The translations under genes were made by a program, and so were the position numbers. From Paraburkholderia kururiensis JCM 10599 = LMG 19447 (GTDB lineage: Bacteria; Pseudomonadota; Gammaproteobacteria; Burkholderiales; Burkholderiaceae), in NCBI RefSeq assembly GCF_003986935.1, contig NZ_RJZE01000024.1:1-64000 (forward strand): a stretch of DNA of 64,000 nucleotides, given 5' to 3'. Each line of letters opens with the position of its first letter. The first letter of the stretch is position 1. The notes under the pieces are model-generated. The model saw nothing but the letters and a program-made list of their open reading frames with translations. It was not told the DNA's origin and made no database searches. This document shows positions 18,850 through 27,404 of this stretch, piece after piece.

Positions 18850-19047
18850 CAAGTTGCGTCGTTTTGTATGCACCGCCTCCGTCTGCTGCCTCCGTCGCGC
18901 GAACACAACGAGGCCCGGGCAGCAGGCGGACAACGCCCCGCCGGGCCCGCGCAGCAAGCGTTTGCGCAAGCGGGCCAAGCCGGAGCGTGGTGCAGGATTC
19001 TTGGGATCAAGGCGAGATTCTACCGCCAAAATGCAGGGGGAAGCGAG

Positions 19048-19056
19048 TTATCCACA
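19048..19056 (+). promoter_or_regulatory. Perfect DnaA box in the dnaA-rpmH gap
   Basis: TTATCCACA matches the consensus. It is the only perfect box in the 567-base gap between dnaA and rpmH, so it more likely serves dnaA autoregulation than origin function. The rest of the gap holds a GC-rich repeat-like stretch (GGCCCGGCGCGGGGGG) and no gene. Confidence 0.7.
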
Positions 19057-19416
19057 GGGCCGGATCAAGGCCCGGCGCGGGGGGTTCAGGAAGGGCTCAG
19101 GCCTTTCGGGGCCATCTCGCAGCCGCCTGGACGGCTGCCGAAGTCGCGGCCTAAGCTATTGACGACCAAGAGAAAACCGGCTTAAATAGCGGGTTCCGCG
19201 AAAACCAAATCCCTTGACCTGCCGGTTGTCGCCTTGTGTGGCCGGTGTTAACACTGATTAGCGCTGGTCATGCTGGTTACCGGCTGGTCGTAGCGTGAAA
19301 TGCACGCGTGAGATGCGGCTGCCCATGCAGCCTTCCATGCGATTACCCGCAGCGATGTCCGCGCGGTGGATCCCGGCGAGCAGGCCGGCAACCGACTCTC
19401 GACAAGTGAGATCAAC

Positions 19417-19551
19417 ATGAAACGTACTTTCCAACCTTCCGTGACGCGCCGTAAGCGCACCCATGGCTTCCGCGTTCGCATGAAGACCGCGGGCGGCCGC
19501 AAAGTGATCAACGCCCGCCGCGCGAAGGGCCGCAAGCGCCTCGCCGTCTAA
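19417..19551 (+). CDS. rpmH: 50S ribosomal protein L34 (44 aa)
   Basis: The classic 44-residue L34, opening MKRTFQPSVTRRKRTHGF and ending KRLAV, a very basic component of the large ribosomal subunit. The start at 19,417 is fixed by family length; in-frame codons upstream are not conserved. It heads the conserved rpmH-rnpA-yidD-yidC-mnmE order, divergent from dnaA. Confidence 0.98.
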   Translation: MKRTFQPSVTRRKRTHGFRVRMKTAGGRKVINARRAKGRKRLAV

Positions 19552-19637
19552 GGCGCGCTGCGAGCGGATTGCGCGCCGGTTCCGGCACTCGCGCCAGCGC
19601 GAAACCGGATCTGCGCGCCGCATCAGGCCCAGTTCCG

Positions 19638-20150
19638 TTGCAAGCGCAAGCCGCCTTTCCCAAAGCCGCAAGGCTGCTGAAAACGGATGAGTTCTCATCC
19701 GTTTTTCGTTTGCGCCCGTGGCGCCGTTCGGCGCACTTCGTGGTGTACGGCCGGCCCACCGGCAACGAAGCGCGCCTCGGCCTCGTGATCGGCAAGAAGT
19801 TCGCGCCGCGCGCGGTCACGCGCAACCTCGTGCGTCGTATCGCGCGCGAGATGTTCCGGGTGCGCCGCGCCGAGTTCGGCGGATGGGACGTGCTGCTACG
19901 TCTGCATACGCGCATCGACCGTAAGGCTTTGCCGAGTGCCTCCTCGCCGCCGCTGAAAGCGTTGTGCCGCACCGAGATCGGCATGCTGCTCGACAAGGCC
20001 GCTCGCGAGATCGCGAAGCGCGAAGCGCAGGTGGCGCCGCAGGAGAGCCAGCCGGCGTCCGGCGAGGCTGCGCAAACGGCGCGGCCCGCCGAGCCTGGTG
20101 CGGCAGGCACGGCCGGCACCTCGGGCACCGGCAAGACAGCGCCGGCGTGA
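19638..20150 (+). CDS. rnpA: Ribonuclease P protein component (170 aa)
   Basis: Protein cofactor of RNase P, which trims tRNA 5' leaders. The body AAFPKAARLLKTDEFSSVF...RLGLVIGKK...ARNLVRRIAREMFR-type signature (here VTRNLVRRIAREMFR) identifies it. The start is uncertain: a TTG at 19,638 gives the family-like N terminus MQAQAAFPKAARLL, while a TTG at 19,569 would add 23 residues. A low-complexity Ala/Gly/Thr/Pro tail of about 45 residues extends past the conserved domain. It follows rpmH closely, as usual. Confidence 0.93.
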   Translation: MQAQAAFPKAARLLKTDEFSSVFRLRPWRRSAHFVVYGRPTGNEARLGLVIGKKFAPRAVTRNLVRRIAREMFRVRRAEFGGWDVLLRLHTRIDRKALPSASSPPLKALCRTEIGMLLDKAAREIAKREAQVAPQESQPASGEAAQTARPAEPGAAGTAGTSGTGKTAPA

Positions 20151-20343
20151 CCATGACCGCGAACGATGTAACCGACCTGCTACGATCCAAGCCAAGCGCG
20201 AACGCTGCCACTGCAATTGCCGTCGCCGCACGAACGCCGACCGCTCCTGCGTGCCGAAGGCGCCCTCGGCTAAACCGGGGTAACCAGCGGGGCAGACAGC
20301 TCGCTATCCGCTCCACTTCGCGGCTTCACCTTGCCGCACTGCC

Positions 20344-20595
20344 ATGCAAACGGTACTGATCGCATTACTGCGCTTCTACAAGATTGCCGTGAGTCCACTG
20401 CTCGGCAACCGGTGCCGCTTTTACCCCTCCTGTTCCGACTACGCGCGCGAAGCAATCCAGTATCATGGCGCCGCGCGTGGTACTTACCTCGCGGCAAGGC
20501 GTCTGTGCCGGTGCCATCCGTTTTCCGCGGGCGGCATCGATCTGGTCCCGCCACCTACTTCCCAAAGCGCTGACGCGCCACGCCATCGACACTGA
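20344..20595 (+). CDS. yidD: Membrane protein insertion efficiency factor YidD (83 aa)
   Basis: Small amphipathic membrane-associated protein encoded between rnpA and yidC and thought to help YidC-mediated insertion. The family signature is plain: LLRFYKIAVSPLLGNRCRF, YPSCSDYA and RRLCRCHPFSAGG, with paired cysteines. The gene ends 8 bases before yidC, so they are co-transcribed. Confidence 0.97.
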   Translation: MQTVLIALLRFYKIAVSPLLGNRCRFYPSCSDYAREAIQYHGAARGTYLAARRLCRCHPFSAGGIDLVPPPTSQSADAPRHRH

Positions 20596-20603
20596 GACAA
20601 CGC

Positions 20604-22262
20604 ATGGATATCAAACGCACCGTCCTATGGGTCATCTTCTTCATGTCAGCGGTCATGCTGTTCGACAACTGGCAACGCGACCATGGACGCCCGTCGATGT
20701 TCTTCCCGAGCGCGACGCCTACCCAGACCGCTGCAAGCGGAGCCTCCGGTGCCGCTGCGGCTTCGGCAACGCCGGAAGCCGGGCAGGCACTGCCGGCCGC
20801 CAGCGGCGCCGCACCCGCGAACACGGCACCGGCCGCGCAGGCGCAGTTCGTGCATTTCCGCACCGACGTCTATGACGGCGAGATCGACACGCGCGGCGGC
20901 ACGCTGGCCAAGCTCTCGCTCGTGAAGGAAGAAGACGGCAAGCCGAACCAGTACATCACGCTCTTCGACCACACGAAGGACCACACGTATCTGGCCCGCA
21001 CGGGTCTCCTGGGCGGCGACTTCCCGAACCACAACGACGTCTTCACGCCGGCCGCTGGTCCGCGCGAGCTCACGGGTGACGCCAATTCGTTCCAGTTGAG
21101 CTTCGAGTCGCCGGTGAAAGGCGGTGTGAAGGTCGTGAAGACGTACACGTTCACGCGCGGCAGCTACGTGATCGGTGTGGACACGAAGATCGACAACGTC
21201 GGCACTGCGCCCGTCACGCCGACGCTCTACATGGAACTGGTGCGCGACAGCCAGCCCGTGGAAACGCCGCGCTTCTCACACACGTTCATCGGACCGGCGG
21301 TCTACACGAACGAGCATCACTTCCAGAAGATCTCGTTTAGCGACATCGACAAGAACAAGCAGGACTACGCGAGCTCGTCGGACAACGGCTGGGTCGCGAT
21401 GGTGCAGCACTACTTCGCGACCGCGTGGATTCCCAAGCAAGGCGCGAAGCGTGACATGTACGTCGAGAAGATCGACCCAACGCTGTACCGCGTGGGCGTG
21501 AAGGAGCCGGTGGCGACCATCGCGCCGGGGCAGTCGGCCGACGTGTCGGCACGCCTGTTCGCCGGTCCCGAAGAAGAGCGCATGCTCGAAGGCATCGCGC
21601 CTGGCCTCGAACTCGTGAAGGACTACGGCTGGGTCACGATCATCGCGAAGCCGCTCTTCTGGCTGCTCGAAAAGATTCACAGCGTGGTGGGCAACTGGGG
21701 CTGGGCGATCGTGCTGCTCACCGTGCTCATCAAGGCCGTGTTCTTCCCGCTTTCGGCGGCGAGCTACAAGTCGATGGCGCGCATGAAGGAGATCACGCCG
21801 CGCATGCAGGCGCTGCGCGAACGCTTCAAGAGCGACCCGCAGAAGATGAACGCCGCGCTGATGGAGCTCTACAAGACCGAGAAGGTCAATCCGTTCGGCG
21901 GCTGCCTGCCGGTGGTGATCCAGATTCCGGTGTTCATTTCGCTGTACTGGGTGCTGCTCTCGTCGGTGGAAATGCGCGGCGCGCCGTGGGTTCTGTGGAT
22001 TCACGACCTCTCGCAGCAGGACCCGTACTTCATCCTGCCGGTGCTGATGGCCATCTCGATGTTCCTGCAGACGAAGCTCAACCCCACGCCGCCGGACCCC
22101 GTGCAGGCCAAGATGATGATGTTCATGCCGATCGCCTTTTCGGTCATGTTCTTCTTCTTCCCTGCCGGCCTCGTGCTGTACTACGTGGTGAACAACGTGC
22201 TTTCCATCGCGCAGCAGTGGTACATCACGCGCATGATGGGTCAGAAGAAGAAGGCGGCCTGA
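20604..22262 (+). CDS. yidC: Membrane protein insertase YidC (552 aa)
   Basis: Inserts and folds inner-membrane proteins alone or with SecYEG. An N-terminal anchor (VLWVIFFMSAVMLFDNW) is followed by an Ala-rich linker, the large periplasmic domain, and a C-terminal bundle of five helices with the GGCLPVVIQIPVFISLYW signature and a basic C terminus (GQKKKAA). The length is normal for a Gram-negative YidC. It is the last gene before a strong bidirectional terminator. Confidence 0.98.
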   Translation: MDIKRTVLWVIFFMSAVMLFDNWQRDHGRPSMFFPSATPTQTAASGASGAAAASATPEAGQALPAASGAAPANTAPAAQAQFVHFRTDVYDGEIDTRGGTLAKLSLVKEEDGKPNQYITLFDHTKDHTYLARTGLLGGDFPNHNDVFTPAAGPRELTGDANSFQLSFESPVKGGVKVVKTYTFTRGSYVIGVDTKIDNVGTAPVTPTLYMELVRDSQPVETPRFSHTFIGPAVYTNEHHFQKISFSDIDKNKQDYASSSDNGWVAMVQHYFATAWIPKQGAKRDMYVEKIDPTLYRVGVKEPVATIAPGQSADVSARLFAGPEEERMLEGIAPGLELVKDYGWVTIIAKPLFWLLEKIHSVVGNWGWAIVLLTVLIKAVFFPLSAASYKSMARMKEITPRMQALRERFKSDPQKMNAALMELYKTEKVNPFGGCLPVVIQIPVFISLYWVLLSSVEMRGAPWVLWIHDLSQQDPYFILPVLMAISMFLQTKLNPTPPDPVQAKMMMFMPIAFSVMFFFFPAGLVLYYVVNNVLSIAQQWYITRMMGQKKKAA

Positions 22263-22284
22263 TCGTCGCACGCGTCGCAAAAAA

Positions 22285-22318
22285 AGCCGCCCGGCTATCA
22301 AACCGGGCGGCTTTTTCT
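22285..22318. terminator. Bidirectional terminator between yidC and the convergent regulator
   Basis: AGCCGCCCGG (22,285-22,294) and CCGGGCGGCT (22,303-22,312) form a 10-base stem with an 8-base loop, flanked by an A-run on the left and TTTTTCTTT on the right. It can end both yidC transcription and the convergent regulator transcript. Confidence 0.92.
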
Positions 22319-22395
22319 TTTGGCTCGTCGCGGCGCCGTCGCGCTAGCCTGGGCGGCCAACCGCGTGCCAGTTCGAGCCAGCCGGCTTCCGCCGC

Positions 22396-22818
22396 TCAGC
22401 TTTTGCCGGCGTTGCCGTAGAACTCCGAAATGAGTTCCTCCACGAGATAGCGATGATGCGGCGACAGCGCTTCGATCTTCGACGCCAGTTCCAGTGCTTC
22501 GGGCGAGAGCGGATACTTTTCGTCGCGGGGCCGTGGCTTGGGCACTGTTGTCGAGCCCGCGCCGCCCGACGGCGGTCCGTAGTGCAGCCAATGCAGATCG
22601 ACACTCAGCCATTCAGCGAGCGTGCGGAGTTTGTCTTCCTTTGGAATCGTGCGTCCGGTCAGCCACTTGTGGGCCGTTTGCGGCGATACTGGCTCACCGT
22701 GATAGCGCAGGTTGAAATGCATGGCGAGGTCAGTACCACCGCGAAGCTTTTCGGGCGCGCGCTTCATCGCGAACTTGAGTCGTTCGGTAAAAGCGGCTTT
22801 TTCTTCGGGCGTTGGCAT
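22396..22818 (-). CDS. Helix-turn-helix regulator (140 aa)
   Basis: Phage-repressor-like DNA-binding protein. Residues ~10-70 include an Xre-type motif (the GEPVSPQTAHKWLTGRTIPK segment is the turn and recognition helix), followed by a Pro-rich linker and a helical C terminus (SPHHRYLVEELISEFYG). The ATG at 22,818 (MPTPEEKAAF) is preferred over a TTG five codons upstream. It interrupts the usual yidC-mnmE neighbourhood and faces yidC. A perfect 10-base palindrome lies 44 bases upstream of the start, suggesting autorepression. Target genes unknown. Confidence 0.85.
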   Translation of the reverse strand: MPTPEEKAAFTERLKFAMKRAPEKLRGGTDLAMHFNLRYHGEPVSPQTAHKWLTGRTIPKEDKLRTLAEWLSVDLHWLHYGPPSGGAGSTTVPKPRPRDEKYPLSPEALELASKIEALSPHHRYLVEELISEFYGNAGKS

Positions 22819-22861
22819 GGCGCGATTGTGCAATCCGCCTCATATGGTGCTAACAACCAGC

Positions 22862-22899
22862 CAGGCTATATTTAGTGCATTTACGCTATATATAGCCTG
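22862..22899. promoter_or_regulatory. Palindromic operator of the helix-turn-helix regulator
   Basis: CAGGCTATAT (22,862-22,871) and ATATAGCCTG (22,890-22,899) are perfect 10-base arms separated by 18 bases. The AT-rich centre, starting 44 bases upstream of the regulator start codon, also looks like a promoter. The size and symmetry suit a dimeric Xre-type repressor. Confidence 0.65.
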
Positions 22900-23197
22900 A
22901 TTTGACGATTCTTTGATGCAAACTGGATTCAACTGGCCAATCCTCGCCGAGCCTTGCGGATGGCCGATCTCGTCACGAAGAGACAAAGTCGTCCATGCAA
23001 TTTCGTCCCAAAATGCATTAGCTAATTCGAGATATCGGATCACCATTAGATATTCGACATGGTCGATTCGCCAAGCGCGCACTTCGCGTTCCTGGCCTCA
23101 ACGGCGTGCGCGATACAATGCCGGGCGCTCCATGCTTGAGCCCGCAATACGCAACCCGCAACTCGCCGCTCCACCGTTTTCGCTCTGATTCGCCACC

Positions 23198-24598
23198 ATG
23201 CTCGCCACCGATTCCGATCCAATCGTCGCCATTGCCACTGCGCCGGGGCGCGGCGGAATCGGCGTAGTGCGCGTCTCGTTCGGTCGCGCCGGCGAGCGCG
23301 CCGCCCGGTTGCTGATGCAGACCATCGTCGGGCAAACGCTCGCGGCTCGTCACGCGAGCTATGTGCCCTTCCTCGATGCAAACGGCAATGCGCTGGACCG
23401 CGGCATCGCGCTGTACTTCCCCGCGCCGCACTCGTACACCGGCGAGCACGTGCTGGAACTGCAAGGGCACGGCGGCCCCATCGTGCTGCAGCTGGTGCTG
23501 CAGCGATGCATCGACGCAGGCCGCGAATTCTCGCTGCGCCTCGCCGAACCGGGCGAATTCACGCGCCGCGCATTTCTCAACGACAAACTCGATCTGGCCC
23601 AGGCCGAGGCCGTGGCCGACCTGATCGAGGCCAGCACGGAAGCGGCCGCACGGTCGGCCGGGCGTTCGCTCGAGGGCGCGTTTTCGCGCGATATCCACGC
23701 GCTCGTCGAGGACGTCATCGCATTGCGCATGCTCGTCGAAGCGACACTCGATTTCCCCGAGGAAGAGATCGACTTTCTCGAAGCCGCGGACGCACTCGGC
23801 AAGCTCGCTCGCATCCGCGAGCAGCTCGCCCACGTGCTCGCTGAGGCACGGCAAGGCGCGCTTCTGCGCGAGGGATTATCGGTGGTGCTTGCGGGGCAGC
23901 CGAACGTCGGCAAGTCGTCGCTGCTGAACGCACTGGCGGGCGCGGAACTCGCCATCGTCACGCCGATTGCCGGCACCACGCGCGACAAGGTTTCGCAGAC
24001 CATTCAGATCGAAGGCATTCCGCTCCATGTGATCGACACCGCAGGGCTGCGCGAGACCGAGGACGAGGTGGAGAAGATCGGCATCGAGCGCACGTGGAGC
24101 GAGATCGAACGCGCCGACGTGGTGCTGCACCTGCTCGATGCGCGCGTCGGCATGACCGATGAAGATCGCGCCATCGCGACGCGGTTCCCGGCCGCGGTGC
24201 CGGTCATCCGCGTACTCAACAAGAGCGATCTCACGGGTAAGGAGCCCGCCGTGAACCGGCTGAACCCCGCCGCCGAAGGCGACTTGTGCGAAGTGCGGCT
24301 TTCGGCAAAGCAAGGCGACGGCGTTTCGCTGTTGCGCGCGGAGTTGCTGCGCATTGCAGGTTGGCAAGCCGGCGCCGAAAGCGTGTACCTTGCCCGCGAA
24401 CGCCATCTGATCGCACTGCGCGCAGCAGCCCAGCATCTCGAACAGGCAACCATGCACGCCGACCAGAACGCCCAGGCACTGGATCTCTTCGCCGAGGAAT
24501 TGCGCCTTGCCCAAGAACAGCTGAATTCGATCACCGGCGAATTCACTTCCGACGATTTGCTGGGTGTGATTTTTAGTCGGTTTTGTATTGGGAAATAA
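23198..24598 (+). CDS. mnmE: tRNA modification GTPase MnmE (466 aa)
   Basis: With MnmG it builds the 5-carboxymethylaminomethyl group on wobble uridine 34. The N-terminal tetrahydrofolate-binding domain (ATAPGRGGIGVVRVS) is followed by helices, an embedded G domain with P-loop GQPNVGKSSLLNALAG, DTAGLRE and NKSD, and the diagnostic C-terminal FCIGK. It usually follows yidC directly; here a regulator gene separates them. MnmC, which finishes the same modification, is encoded at 54.9 kb. Confidence 0.98.
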   Translation: MLATDSDPIVAIATAPGRGGIGVVRVSFGRAGERAARLLMQTIVGQTLAARHASYVPFLDANGNALDRGIALYFPAPHSYTGEHVLELQGHGGPIVLQLVLQRCIDAGREFSLRLAEPGEFTRRAFLNDKLDLAQAEAVADLIEASTEAAARSAGRSLEGAFSRDIHALVEDVIALRMLVEATLDFPEEEIDFLEAADALGKLARIREQLAHVLAEARQGALLREGLSVVLAGQPNVGKSSLLNALAGAELAIVTPIAGTTRDKVSQTIQIEGIPLHVIDTAGLRETEDEVEKIGIERTWSEIERADVVLHLLDARVGMTDEDRAIATRFPAAVPVIRVLNKSDLTGKEPAVNRLNPAAEGDLCEVRLSAKQGDGVSLLRAELLRIAGWQAGAESVYLARERHLIALRAAAQHLEQATMHADQNAQALDLFAEELRLAQEQLNSITGEFTSDDLLGVIFSRFCIGK

Positions 24599-24876
24599 GC
24601 TGTCGGCAAGCGATGCCGAGGCTCACAAGAGCGTCACCGCAGCGCGATAGCTCATCGAATTGTCAGAAAGACAAAGCGCCGCGCAGAAGCCGAAACGCAA
24701 CCGCGGAAAAATGGAAACGAGGCGCTACAAAGGGAACGTCGCGGTCGTGATGGAGGCCTTGGCGCCACGGCCTCGGCGGACGGTCAGAAACCGTACGGAC
24801 GGTAATTTTCGGACACAACTACTACAGCGCGAAGGCGCTATTCTCGCCCTCCATGACTCAATGAGGAGCACGCATC
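24599..24876. other. mnmE downstream region
   Basis: 278 bases with no supported gene and no clear terminator. The final 20 bases carry the ribosome site (GAGGAG) of the small lipoprotein gene. Confidence 0.4.
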
Positions 24877-25062
24877 ATGGTGAGGCTACTGACGGTTCTC
24901 ATGCTGGCGGCGGGACTCGCGGGCTGCGTCGTGGCCCCGCCCGGCTACTACGGCTACGCACCGGCGCCCGCGTACTACGGCTATGCGCCCGGTTACTACT
25001 ACGGGCCATCGATCGACGTCGGTATCGGCTTCGGCGGCGGACATGGCTGGCACGGCCGCTAA
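24877..25062 (+). CDS. Tiny Tyr/Gly-rich lipoprotein (61 aa)
   Basis: A 61-residue predicted lipoprotein. The signal VRLLTVLMLAAGLAGC ends in the lipobox LAGC, so the mature part of about 46 residues is anchored at Cys16. The rest is a Gly/Tyr/Pro low-complexity run with repeated YYGYAP units and a His/Gly end. GAGGAG sits eight bases upstream of the ATG. Function unknown; such small YYGY proteins recur in Burkholderiales (general recollection). Confidence 0.75.
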   Translation: MVRLLTVLMLAAGLAGCVVAPPGYYGYAPAPAYYGYAPGYYYGPSIDVGIGFGGGHGWHGR

Positions 25063-25156
25063 TCCCAATGAGGCCAAGGGGCATCGGCAACGCGCCGATG
25101 CTCGCCACAAAAGCGCGCTGCGTGGGCAACGGCCAGGCACGCGCATTTGATCGTGC

Positions 25157-25258
25157 CTAACGTCGGCGGAAGTGTCCGCTTCTGGGATCGACGAAAGATG
25201 CAAAGGCGACAAGCGCGCCGATAGCGATCGGCGACGCAATCAGGACTGCGGTCAGCAT
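25157..25258 (-). CDS. Candidate 33-aa single-span membrane protein
   Basis: Short frame opening MLTAVLIASPIAIGALVAFA, one continuous hydrophobic span, then a polar tail ending HFRRR. The inside-positive end is typical of small membrane proteins. A weak GGGG-type ribosome site precedes the ATG. No homology call is possible. Confidence 0.4.
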   Translation of the reverse strand: MLTAVLIASPIAIGALVAFASFVDPRSGHFRRR

Positions 25259-25425
25259 GACTTGCCCCGTAACGAAACTGGTGGTCTAGACGTCTATGGC
25301 TTTTCGGTATTGTGGGCGAATCATCGGACAAGAGCGCCATCACGCCAATAGGGACCGCACATTACGTGAATTCCCTGCCGCAGCTTTGTTTCTTCATGCA
25401 GCCGGCGTGGGCTGTAGACATTCCT

Positions 25426-25809
25426 TCAATTCACCTTTTGCGCCCTGGCCTGCTGCTCGGAAAAAGCAAGCAGATCGCCCAGCGACTTGTGGAGGTCCCG
25501 CAGGCTTTGCAGCGGCAACGCGAATGCGAGCCAGCCGAAACGTGTGTGGCGCAGTTGCAGCAGCGCGCCGCCCACGAACATCTCCGGCGCGACCCACCAC
25601 CTCGGATCAAGCTGTGCCTGCACCTGCTCGCCTGCGACGGGGTCGCGCGTGCGCACCGGCGGCTGGAGTTGTTCCCGCAGCAGGCCAAGACCTTCGATAA
25701 GCCGTTCGACGTGCTCGGCCGCGAGCGGCATAGCGGCATCGGCGCGCTGGCAGTTCATCGAGATGCGCCCGTCTTCGTCGATCAGGGAAACCGTCATTAA
25801 GGTGGTCAT
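25426..25809 (-). CDS. Hypothetical protein (127 aa)
   Basis: Function not recognised. It is soluble, opening MTTLMTVSLIDEDGRISMN, with a long helical middle, a WWVAPEMFVGGALLQLRH segment and a C-terminal helix (LRDLHKSLGDLLAFSEQQ). The start is taken at 25,809; a Met three codons later is equally possible. It lies 219 bases downstream of the two small membrane-protein genes on the same strand and may share their transcript. Confidence 0.55.
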   Translation of the reverse strand: MTTLMTVSLIDEDGRISMNCQRADAAMPLAAEHVERLIEGLGLLREQLQPPVRTRDPVAGEQVQAQLDPRWWVAPEMFVGGALLQLRHTRFGWLAFALPLQSLRDLHKSLGDLLAFSEQQARAQKVN

Positions 25810-26028
25810 GCTGCGCTTCGTGCTGCCTGTGCTGCCGCGTGTGGATGGGAAAGAAGCGACCCGTCTCACCTGAGCGAAGCAACGGCCCATGAGTGTGACG
25901 CGGTGTGCCGCCGGGCGGGCATGCCGCGAGCGTGCGCGCCTATCGTACTGGCACGCCAGGAGGAAAACGAGAGTGAAGACCTTGCCAACTCTTGCCGCTG
26001 TGCGAACTCGTAAGAGCGGCCTTGAGAA

Positions 26029-26208
26029 TTAACCGTGACGCGCACTTTGTCGGGCGTGCCCGGCATCGTGCCCGTCGGCCTCGCCGTGCGGCGAGCCATT
26101 GCGTTGGCGTGGCGGCACCGTTCCGCACAGCGTGGTCAGCGCGATGCTGATTACCATGAGCGCAAACAGCGCGAGGAAGTACGTCATCCAGGAGAACTCG
26201 AACAACAC
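26029..26208 (-). CDS. Small membrane protein (59 aa), second of a pair
   Basis: GTG start at 26,208 with AGGAGG six bases upstream. One strong transmembrane span near the N terminus (MTYFLALFALMVISIALTTL) is followed by a polar His/Arg-rich tail. The gene starts 46 bases after a similar small membrane-protein gene, so the two probably form an operon. Unusually good ribosome sites support both. Function unknown. Confidence 0.6.
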   Translation of the reverse strand: MLFEFSWMTYFLALFALMVISIALTTLCGTVPPRQRNGSPHGEADGHDAGHARQSARHG

Positions 26209-26254
26209 GAGCGCCTCCTTCCCTCATACAACGATCTGATGAGACGCAGCGGAG

Positions 26255-26422
26255 TCAGTGATGAATGAGACTGCGAACAGGATGCCGCCAGTCGATACGG
26301 CGCTGCTCCGTATCGTGGACAACACGTTGCCGATGTTCCTGCCAGAGCTCGTCCGAAAACAGGAACGCAACGATTAACAACGGCACGATGAGAAACGCGC
26401 CCAGTACCAGATGCTCGATCAC
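26255..26422 (-). CDS. Small membrane protein (55 aa), first of a pair
   Basis: GTG start at 26,422 with AGGAGG directly upstream. The N-terminal half is a single span (LVLGAFLIVPLLIVAFLF) and the rest is charged and helical (DELWQEHRQRVVHD). Size and layout resemble small subunits or regulators of membrane complexes, but no partner is encoded nearby. Confidence 0.6.
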   Translation of the reverse strand: MIEHLVLGAFLIVPLLIVAFLFSDELWQEHRQRVVHDTEQRRIDWRHPVRSLIHH

Positions 26423-26747
26423 GATAGCCTCCTGATCGCAGAGGAGCCGTGATTTTCATTCTAGACGGCCGCCGGCGAATTGCATCGTGGGCAAACACGC
26501 ATTGCAGGCAATCGGGCAGGCGCGGCGCGGCTTGTGACCGTCCTGTCAAACGGCCGGCAAGCCGCGCGGTTATTGGCTGGGCGGGCCTTCACGGCGCGGC
26601 GGGAAGTTCGCGCCGAACCGGCTCCCTCCCCTTGATTGAATGTGTTGAAGACGCACGGTACGTCGTACGGCGAACGTCTATCGCGGCGACTGATGGTCCC
26701 ATCGGATCTGCGTGCGCGCTGCCAGGTGAAACGTCAGCGCCCCTTGT
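26423..26747. other. Intergenic, no supported gene
   Basis: 325 bases between the LysE-type exporter stop and the small membrane-protein pair on the same strand. It should hold the promoter of the pair. No hairpin terminator for the exporter was recognised. Confidence 0.4.
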
Positions 26748-27404
26748 TCAGGCCGCCGACTTTTTCCACACCGCTGCCAGTAGCCCGGCACCGATCAGCA
26801 GCGTGCCGCCGGTGCGGTTCACCACGCGCTGAACCTGCGCGCTGCGAATCGCGCTGCGGGCCGCCGAGGCGAGCATGGCGTAAGCAAAGGCATTGGCCGT
26901 AGCCAGCGTGACGAACGTCGCTTCGAGGACGACGATCTGCGGCCACGTTGGCGCGTGGGCGTCGAGGAACTGCGGCACGAACGCGACGAAGAAGATGATG
27001 CTCTTCGGGTTCAACGCAGTGACCGCGTACGCATGGGCAAAGATGCGGCCCGTGCGCGTTTCGGGAGGGGCCGGCATGCCGCCGGCGGGCGCACCGCTTT
27101 CCGTTGTGACCGCAGGCGCGGCCGGCGCGCGCCACAGCTTGATGCCCAGATACACCAGATAAGCAGCACCTACCCACTTGAGCGCGGTGAACAGCGTCGC
27201 GGACGCGGCAAGCAGGACGCCAAGTCCGAGCATGGACGCCGTCATCGAAGTGAGATCGCCAAGCGCGACACCGGCCGTGGTGGCGAGCGCATAGCGTCGG
27301 CCATGGCCGAGTGCATATGAAATAACGAGCAAGACGGTGGGGCCTGGGATGGCGATGAGAATGGCGGACGCGATGGCAAAAGGAAGCCAGTGAGCGAGGG
27401 TCAT
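26748..27404 (-). CDS. LysE/RhtB-family amino-acid exporter (218 aa)
   Basis: Inner-membrane exporter, probably for an amino acid or derivative. It has six hydrophobic spans and the family opening PFAIASAILIAIPGPTVLLV with the IPGP(T/N) motif, then GVALGDLTSM and LKWVGAAYLVYLGIKLWR. A hydrophilic Ala/Pro-rich loop separates the halves, and length is normal. GGAG precedes the ATG. It is transcribed alone; no LysR-type regulator is adjacent, so the substrate cannot be inferred. Confidence 0.9.
   Translation of the reverse strand: MTLAHWLPFAIASAILIAIPGPTVLLVISYALGHGRRYALATTAGVALGDLTSMTASMLGLGVLLAASATLFTALKWVGAAYLVYLGIKLWRAPAAPAVTTESGAPAGGMPAPPETRTGRIFAHAYAVTALNPKSIIFFVAFVPQFLDAHAPTWPQIVVLEATFVTLATANAFAYAMLASAARSAIRSAQVQRVVNRTGGTLLIGAGLLAAVWKKSAA

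Noticed and set aside
18850..19416. dnaA-rpmH gap as the main replication origin
   Set aside because: Only one perfect DnaA box, GC-rich surroundings and no trio-like run; kept only as a dnaA regulatory box.
22913..23188. 91-codon frame before mnmE
   Set aside because: Low-confidence composition, no ribosome site; probably promoter region of mnmE.
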